Assembly: GCF_013410545.1 (NCBI RefSeq)
Contig: NZ_JACCFV010000001.1
Location: forward strand, 2,294,001 to 2,358,000
Direction: 5' to 3'
DNA length: 64,000 bases
From: Pseudoclavibacter chungangensis
GTDB taxonomy: Bacteria; Actinomycetota; Actinomycetes; Actinomycetales; Microbacteriaceae
The notes under the pieces are model-generated. The model was not told the origin of the DNA. It saw nothing but the letters and a program-made list of their open reading frames with translations, and searched no databases. Both the position numbers and the translations under genes were made by a program. Position 1 is the first letter of the stretch. Each line of letters begins with the position of its first letter. Of this stretch, positions 58,354 through 64,000 are shown piece after piece.

Positions 58354-60723
58354 TTGGGACACCCCGCGAGCACGTATCGCCTGCAGATCACGCCGACGTT
58401 CGACCTCGACGCCGCGAGGGAGGTGCTCCCCTACCTCCGGGCACTCGGTGTCGACTGGGTCTACCTCTCGCCGCTGCTGCAGTCCGGTGAGGGGTCCGAC
58501 CACGGCTACGACGTCGTCGACCCGACGCGCGTCGACGCGGCGCGCGGTGGGCCGGAGGCGCTCGAGCGCTTCTCGTCCGACGCGCACGAGCTGGGGCTGC
58601 ACGTCCTCGTCGACATCGTCCCGAACCACCAGGGCGTCCAGGTGCCGCGCGAGAACGCGTGGTGGTGGGACGTGCTGCGGCTGGGGCAGGACTCGCCGTT
58701 CGAGCCCGTGTTCGACATCGACTGGGAGGCCGCGGACGATCGCATCGTGCTGCCGGTCGTCGGCGACGACGACATGCCGACCGGCCCCGGCGCCCCGATC
58801 GGACACGTGCGCGTCTTCCCGGAGGAGGGCGAGCTACGCTACTACGATCTCGCGCTCCCGCTCGCCCCCGGCTCGGCGGACGACGTGATCGATGCGGAAC
58901 GGGACGAGGACGGCGCGGTGACGGGTCATGACGCCATGCGCGTCCACGACCGGCAGCACTACCGGCTCATCCACTGGCGCCAGGGCGACTTCCGGATCAA
59001 CTACCGTCGCTTCTTCACGGTGACGGGGCTCGCGGGCGTGCGGGTCGAGGACGAGCACGTGTTCGACCTCACGCACGCGGAGATCCTCCGCTGGGTGCGC
59101 GAGGGACTCGTCGACGGGCTGCGCATCGACCACCCGGACGGCCTGCGCGATCCGCGCGGCTACCTCGACCGGCTCGCCGAGAAATCGGGCGGCGTCTACA
59201 CGGTCGTCGAGAAGATCCTCGAACCCGAGGAGCTGCTGCCCTCGGACTGGGCGACGGCGGGGACGACGGGCTACGACGCGCTCGCAGAGATCGACCGCCT
59301 CTTCACCGACCCCGACGGGCGTCCGCACCTCGACGAGATCGCCGCGAAACGCTCGAACGACGACCTCGACGACTGGCGCTCGCTCATCCACTACACGAAG
59401 CGGCAGGTGACCGACGGGCCACTGCACTCCGAGGTGTTCCGCATCACGCGCGAACTCGTGGCCGCGGGCGTGGACCACCCGAACATCGTCGACGCCGTGT
59501 CCGAGGTCCTCTCCTACTTCCCCGTCTACCGCAGCTACCTGCCCGAGGGCGAGTCCCACCTCGAGCTCGCGGCACGCCAGGCGCGGACGAACCGGCCCGA
59601 CCTCGCCGAGGCGATCGATCACGTGTTCCCCGCGCTCGCGACCCCCGGGCATCCCGCGGCGGAGCGCCTCCAGATGACGAGCGGGATGGTCATGGCGAAG
59701 GCCGTCGAGGACCGCGCGTTCTACCGCTACACCCGATTGACGTCCCTCAACGAGGTCGGCGGCGACCCGTCGCGGTTCTCGCTCCGACTCTCGCGCTTCC
59801 ACGAACTCCAGCAGCGCCGCCAGGCGGAGCGCCCCGCGGGCATGACGACGCTCTCGACCCACGACACGAAACGCGGCGAGGACGTCCGCGCGCGCATCCA
59901 CGCGCTGAGCGAGGAGACGGAGCTGTGGGCCGAGTCGCTGCGGGAGCTCGACGAGGTCGCGCCGATCTCGCACGGCCCCCTCGCGAACCTCGTGTGGCAG
60001 GCCGTCGTCGGCGCCTGGCCCGCGTCACGGGAGCGACTCGCGGAGTTCGCGGTCAAGGCGGCGCGCGAGGCGGGTGACCGGACGAGCTGGACGATGCCGA
60101 ACGCCGGGTTCGAGAAGGAACTGCGCCGCGCGGTCGATGCGGTGTTCGACGAGCCCGTCGCGGCGAGCGTCGTCTCGAACGTCGTCGACGCGCTCCGCGA
60201 CGCCGGCCGCAGCAACGCCCTCGCCGCGAAGCTCGTGCAGCTCACGCTGCCCGGGGTGCCCGATGTGTACCAGGGCACGGAACTGTGGACGAGCTCGCTC
60301 GTCGACCCCGACAACCGCCGCCCCGTCGACTTCTCGTCCCGCATCGCGGCCCTCGAGGCGATCCTCCAGGGCGCGAGGCCCCCCGTCGACGACACGGGTG
60401 CGGCGAAACTCCTCGTGACGGCGGCCGCTCTCCTGCTGCGCCGTGGTCGACCGGAGCTGTTCACGAGCTACGAACCCGTGCAGGCGAGCGGCTCCGCACG
60501 GTCCAACGTCATCGCGTTCGACCGCGGCGGCGCGATCACCGTCGCGACGCGCCTCCCGATCGGCCTCGAACGCGGTGGCGGCTGGGGCGACACGATGCTC
60601 CACCTGCCCTCGGGCGAGTGGATCGACCAGATCACCGCGCGTCAGTACCGTGGCGGCTGGCCCGTCGCCGTCGGTGCGCTGCTGGCCGAGTACCCCGTCG
60701 CGCTGCTCGCGAGGCCGTCGTGA
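58354..60723 (+). CDS. treY: Maltooligosyl trehalose synthase
   Basis: A 789-residue GH13 enzyme that turns the reducing end of a maltodextrin into a trehalosyl unit. TreY motifs: STYRLQITPTFDLDAAREVL, YLSPLLQSGEGSDHGYDVVD, VDIVPNHQGV, the nucleophile in GLRIDHPDGLRDP, VEKILEPEE and TTLSTHDTKRGEDVRARI. The start is TTG with GGAGGACGCC just before it, 33 nt after glgX. The next gene overlaps by GTGA. Confidence 0.96.
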   Translation: MGHPASTYRLQITPTFDLDAAREVLPYLRALGVDWVYLSPLLQSGEGSDHGYDVVDPTRVDAARGGPEALERFSSDAHELGLHVLVDIVPNHQGVQVPRENAWWWDVLRLGQDSPFEPVFDIDWEAADDRIVLPVVGDDDMPTGPGAPIGHVRVFPEEGELRYYDLALPLAPGSADDVIDAERDEDGAVTGHDAMRVHDRQHYRLIHWRQGDFRINYRRFFTVTGLAGVRVEDEHVFDLTHAEILRWVREGLVDGLRIDHPDGLRDPRGYLDRLAEKSGGVYTVVEKILEPEELLPSDWATAGTTGYDALAEIDRLFTDPDGRPHLDEIAAKRSNDDLDDWRSLIHYTKRQVTDGPLHSEVFRITRELVAAGVDHPNIVDAVSEVLSYFPVYRSYLPEGESHLELAARQARTNRPDLAEAIDHVFPALATPGHPAAERLQMTSGMVMAKAVEDRAFYRYTRLTSLNEVGGDPSRFSLRLSRFHELQQRRQAERPAGMTTLSTHDTKRGEDVRARIHALSEETELWAESLRELDEVAPISHGPLANLVWQAVVGAWPASRERLAEFAVKAAREAGDRTSWTMPNAGFEKELRRAVDAVFDEPVAASVVSNVVDALRDAGRSNALAAKLVQLTLPGVPDVYQGTELWTSSLVDPDNRRPVDFSSRIAALEAILQGARPPVDDTGAAKLLVTAAALLLRRGRPELFTSYEPVQASGSARSNVIAFDRGGAITVATRLPIGLERGGGWGDTMLHLPSGEWIDQITARQYRGGWPVAVGALLAEYPVALLARPS

Positions 60724-62486
60724 GCGCGCGCCGCAGGCCACCGTTCTCGGTGTGGGCACCGCGAGCGCAGCGGGCCGAGCTCGTCGCGGACGACGCGGTG
60801 ATCTCCATGGAGCGCGCGGACGACGGCTGGTTCACGCCCGCGGGCCCCGTCCCGGACGGCGAGGTCGACTACGGCTACCGGCTCGACGGCGACGAGCTCG
60901 TCCTCCCGGATCCCCGCTCGCGGCGACAGCCCGGCGGGGTGCACGGGCGCTCCCGCACCTTCGACGCGGGCGCCCACGTCTGGGCCGACACCGCGTGGAC
61001 CGGTCGGCCGCTCGCGGGGGCCGTGCTTTACGAGCTGCACATCGGGACGTTCACGCCGGGCGGCACGCTCGACACCGCGATCGACGGGCTCGACGAACTC
61101 GTCGAGCTCGGCATCGACGCCGTCGAGATCATGCCGGTCGGGGCGTGGAGCGGCACGCAGGGCTGGGGCTACGACGGCGTCGACTGGTTCGCGGTCCACG
61201 AGGGGTACGGCGGCCCCGCCGCCTACCAGCGCTTCGTCGACGCGTGCCACGTTCGCGGCCTCGCGGTCGTGCAGGACGTCGTCTACAACCACTTCGGTCC
61301 CTCGGGCAACTACCTCGGCCGGTTCGCGCCCTACCTCGCCGACGGTCGCGGCACGGACTGGGGCGACTCGATCAACCTCGACGGGCACGACTCGGACGAG
61401 GTCCGCCGCTACATCCTCGACAACGCCCGCATGTGGTTCGAGGACCACCACGTCGACGGGCTGCGGCTCGACGCGGTGCACGCGCTCGTCGACGCACGCG
61501 CGGAGCCCCTGCTCGAGGAGCTGAGCCGCGAGACCGACGCACTCGCCGCGCACCTGCGCCGCCCGCTCACGCTCATCGCCGAGTCGGACCGCAACGACCC
61601 CCGCACGATCCTGCCGCGTGAGGCCGGCGGGACCGGCATGACGGGCCAGTGGTCCGACGACTTCCACCACGCCGTCCACGTGGCCCTCACGGGCGAGACG
61701 CAGGGGTACTACGCCGACTTCGCGTCACTCGGCGCCCTCGCGCACGTCCTCGAACAGGGCTTCCTCCACGACGGCTCGTGGTCGTCGTTCCGGGGCCGCC
61801 ACCACGGTCGGCCGCTCCCGCGCGACACGAGTGCCTGGCGACTCGTGGCGAGCATCCAGAACCACGACCAGGTCGGCAACCGCGCACAGGGTGATCGATT
61901 GAGCGGCACGCTCGGCGATCGCCGTCTCGTGCTCGGCGCCGTGCTCCTGCTCACCGCACCGTTCACCCCCATGCTGTTCATGGGTGAGGAGTGGGGTGCC
62001 TCGACGCCGTTCCCGTTCTTCACGTCGCACCCCGAGCCCGAGCTCGCGGAGGGGACGCGCGAGGGGCGCAAGCGCGAGTTCTCCCGCATGGGCTGGGATC
62101 CGGACCTGATCCCGGACCCGCAGTCCGACGAGACGTTCCGTTCCGCGATCCTCGATCGCGCGGAGCGGGCGGAGCCCGCACACGCACGCGTCCTCCATGC
62201 CTATCGCGAACTCATCGCGCTACGCCGCCGCCTCCCGCAACTGTCGTCGCCGTGGCTCACGGAGGTGCGGGCCGTCGCCGACGAGGCCGCCGGCACGATC
62301 GCGTTCACGCGCGACGACGTCCGCATCGTCGTCAACCTCGCGACCGAGCCGCGCGAGGTCGAGCTGCCCGCCGTCGCCGGTGCGCGGGCCACGGACGTGT
62401 GCTTCACGAGCGACGGCGACGCCGAACTCGACATCGACGCGCAGCGCGTCCGGTTGCCCGCGGAGTCCGCCGTCGTCGTGCTCTGA
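60720..62486 (+). CDS. treZ: Maltooligosyl trehalose trehalohydrolase
   Basis: A 588-residue GH13 enzyme that releases trehalose from the TreY product. An N-terminal sandwich domain (PFSVWAPRAQRAELV) precedes the barrel with VLYELHIGTFTPGGTLD, VVQDVVYNHFGPSGNYL, the nucleophile in VDGLRLDAVHAL, the acid in LIAESDRND, and SIQNHDQVGNRAQGDR. GTG start in the treY stop (GTGA). Completes glycogen-to-trehalose conversion, an osmoprotection route. Convergent with dinB, 20 nt apart. Confidence 0.96.
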   Translation: MSARRRPPFSVWAPRAQRAELVADDAVISMERADDGWFTPAGPVPDGEVDYGYRLDGDELVLPDPRSRRQPGGVHGRSRTFDAGAHVWADTAWTGRPLAGAVLYELHIGTFTPGGTLDTAIDGLDELVELGIDAVEIMPVGAWSGTQGWGYDGVDWFAVHEGYGGPAAYQRFVDACHVRGLAVVQDVVYNHFGPSGNYLGRFAPYLADGRGTDWGDSINLDGHDSDEVRRYILDNARMWFEDHHVDGLRLDAVHALVDARAEPLLEELSRETDALAAHLRRPLTLIAESDRNDPRTILPREAGGTGMTGQWSDDFHHAVHVALTGETQGYYADFASLGALAHVLEQGFLHDGSWSSFRGRHHGRPLPRDTSAWRLVASIQNHDQVGNRAQGDRLSGTLGDRRLVLGAVLLLTAPFTPMLFMGEEWGASTPFPFFTSHPEPELAEGTREGRKREFSRMGWDPDLIPDPQSDETFRSAILDRAERAEPAHARVLHAYRELIALRRRLPQLSSPWLTEVRAVADEAAGTIAFTRDDVRIVVNLATEPREVELPAVAGARATDVCFTSDGDAELDIDAQRVRLPAESAVVVL

Positions 62487-62506
62487 GCCGCGACCCGCGA
62501 CGGCCC

Positions 62507-63805
62507 TCAGGGTTTCGGTGCGGGCGCGTCGCCTGCACTGTTGGCGCGCTCCGTGAGCCCCTCGCGACCATCGCGGCGCTCACCGCGCCCGAGGAGCGAC
62601 GCCGGCCGGAGCACGCCCGGGCCGAACCGCTCGACGGCCCGGTCGACGGTGCGCTCCGCCGCGTCCCAGGCCTCGTCGCCGGCGGCCTCGCCCCACAGGT
62701 CGAGGGCGGCCGAGCCGCCGGGTTCGGCGAGCTCCCCCGCGCGCACGCCGATGAGCCGGACGGGACGTCCCTCGTCGTGCGCCGCGTCGAAGAGCTCCTT
62801 CGCGGCACGGAAGAGCACGCGTCCGAGGTCGGTCGGTTCGGGGAGCGTCTTCGAGCGCGTGATCGTCGTGAAGTCGGCCCAGCGCAGCTTGATCGACACG
62901 GTGCGGGCCGTGAGCCCCGCACGGCGGAGCCTCGCCCCGACCGCATCGGCCTGGGCTCGTATCTCGCGCTCGAGCGCCGCGTGATCGGGCTCGTCGACCG
63001 CGAACGTCTGCTCGTGGCTCACCGACTTCTCACGCCGCTCCGTCTCGACGCCGCGCGGGTCGCGGCCCCACGCGAGATCGTGCAGGCGCTCCCCCGACGC
63101 ACGCCCGACGAGCCGGACGAGCGCCTCCTTCGGCGTGTGGGCCAGATCGAACACGCTGCGGATGCCCCGGGAGCGCAGCCGCTCCTCGCTCGCCTCGCCG
63201 ACGCCCCACAGCGCACCGACCGGAAGCGCGTGCAGGAACGGGATCGTGTCGTCCTCGGGCACGACCAGCAGGCCGTCCGGCTTGCACTTGCCCGACGCGA
63301 GCTTCGCGACGAACTTCGTCGCCGCCGCCCCCACCGAACACGTGAGCCCCGTCTCGGTCACCACCCGTTCGCGGATGCGCGCCCCGATCTCGCCGGGCCC
63401 GCCGAAGAGCCGCGTCGCGCCCGACACGTCGAGGAACGCCTCGTCGATCGAGAGCGGCTCGACGAGCGGTGTGATCGTTCGGAAGATCGCCATGACGCGC
63501 TCCGACGCCTCGCGGTACTTGTGCATGTGGCCACCGATCACGACGGCGTTCGGGCACAGTTGCAGGGCACGCGTCATCGGCATCGCACTGCGCACACCGA
63601 ACCGGCGCGCCTCGTAGCTCGCGCTCGACACGACGCCGCGGCCGCCCGCACCGCCCACGATGACGGGCTCGCCGCGCAGCTCCGGACGGTCGAGCAGCTC
63701 GACGGCGACGAAGAACGCGTCCATGTCGACGTGGAGGATCGTCGCCGTCGCGTCGTCGACCTCCGCACCGCTCGTGCGGCGGGCACCGAGATCCTTGCGC
63801 GACAT
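62507..63805 (-). CDS. dinB: DNA polymerase IV (Y family)
   Basis: A 432-residue translesion polymerase. Catalytic acidic residues are in ILHVDMDAFFVAVE and PLSIDEAFLDVSG; the palm/finger motifs SYEARRFGVRSAMPMTRALQ and the thumb GVGEASEERLRSRGI are complete, followed by the little-finger domain (REKSVSHEQTFAVDE...). The C-terminus lacks a clear beta-clamp QLSLF-type peptide; the tail is Arg/Gly-rich. The chosen ATG has GGAGGT directly adjacent, which is too close to be ideal, so the GTG 15 nt upstream is an alternative. Confidence 0.94.
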   Translation of the reverse strand: MSRKDLGARRTSGAEVDDATATILHVDMDAFFVAVELLDRPELRGEPVIVGGAGGRGVVSSASYEARRFGVRSAMPMTRALQLCPNAVVIGGHMHKYREASERVMAIFRTITPLVEPLSIDEAFLDVSGATRLFGGPGEIGARIRERVVTETGLTCSVGAAATKFVAKLASGKCKPDGLLVVPEDDTIPFLHALPVGALWGVGEASEERLRSRGIRSVFDLAHTPKEALVRLVGRASGERLHDLAWGRDPRGVETERREKSVSHEQTFAVDEPDHAALEREIRAQADAVGARLRRAGLTARTVSIKLRWADFTTITRSKTLPEPTDLGRVLFRAAKELFDAAHDEGRPVRLIGVRAGELAEPGGSAALDLWGEAAGDEAWDAAERTVDRAVERFGPGVLRPASLLGRGERRDGREGLTERANSAGDAPAPKP

Positions 63806-64000
63806 ACCTCCATTCTCCACCGTCCCACCGACACCCGGCCCGCCACGAGCGACCGTCGTCGCGTTCCCGACACCCGCCCGTCGCACGGCGTTCGCGGCTC
63901 GTCGTCCGGCCCGTCACCGGGTCGTCGACCACTGTTCGCGAGCCGACGAGTGCCGGTCATCTTCGCGTCGCCGTCCGTTCGCGCCCCGCTGCGAAACTTC

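Noticed and set aside
63806..64000. Possible small gene upstream of dinB
   Set aside because: Only short Arg-rich frames occur and none shows a domain, ribosome binding site or plausible codon pattern.

Overview
The window is a 64 kb chromosomal segment of a high-GC Gram-positive bacterium, most likely an actinobacterium of or near the family Microbacteriaceae. The signs are very high GC, heavy GTG/TTG start use, many promoters that look leaderless, a giant zinc-ribbon membrane protein of the SCO7613 C-terminal type, a DUF6993-like lipoprotein, the actinobacterial order nei2-rpiB-DsbA-like(Rv2466c type)-pepN-(mscS)-glbO, and oligoribonuclease beside tRNA-His. I see no phage, insertion sequence, integrase or CRISPR array. 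It reads as ordinary chromosome with accessory metabolic cassettes.

Layout. 1-6.1 kb: a VanZ-like fragment, an RDD membrane protein, a two-component system (DesK-type kinase and NarL-type regulator) and an ABC exporter (ATPase and FtsX permease). 6.3-11.7 kb: one 1814-residue membrane protein. 11.7-14.6 kb: VOC protein, AraC and TetR regulators, an unknown protein. 14.6-20.3 kb: a LacI-controlled sugar ABC importer (binding protein, permease, ATPase) with an ABM-fold protein and a PfkB sugar kinase, resembling FrcBCAK. It has four look-alike LacI operators. 20.3-26.9 kb: the conserved nei2-rpiB-DsbA // pepN-mscS-glbO block. 26.9-35.7 kb: NUDIX, MerR and TetR regulators with membrane proteins, NADP-type glutamate dehydrogenase and two thioesterases. 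35.7-41.8 kb: EttA, a lipoprotein, SSB, MsrA, NadE directly after tRNA-Arg, oligoribonuclease and tRNA-His. 41.8-48.7 kb: a GAF regulator with a flavin monooxygenase, then a second monooxygenase/TetR pair bracketed by two copies of one long palindrome, a PepSY-like lipoprotein and a small metallopeptidase.

48.7-55 kb is a thiamine-precursor uptake region. A TPP riboswitch precedes an ECF transporter (S, fused double ATPase, T) with a translationally coupled P-loop kinase-like protein. Upstream lie a frameshifted EamA transporter, a LysR regulator and a second S component that carries its own, almost identical, TPP riboswitch. 55-56 kb: a two-repeat DUF1540 protein preceded by DtxR/IdeR-like iron boxes, and a GerW-like protein. 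56-62.5 kb: the glycogen-to-trehalose operon glgX-treY-treZ. The window ends with dinB (DNA polymerase IV).

Regulation. Translational coupling by ATGA/GTGA overlaps is frequent inside operons, while many first genes have a TANNNT hexamer 6-9 nt before the start codon and no ribosome binding site. No wholly new multi-gene system is evident. The most unusual points are the four-operator LacI arrangement, the duplicated palindrome around the monooxygenase cassette, the duplicated riboswitch/S-component unit, the overlapping divergent leaderless promoters at 33.46 kb and the tRNA-Arg/nadE junction.
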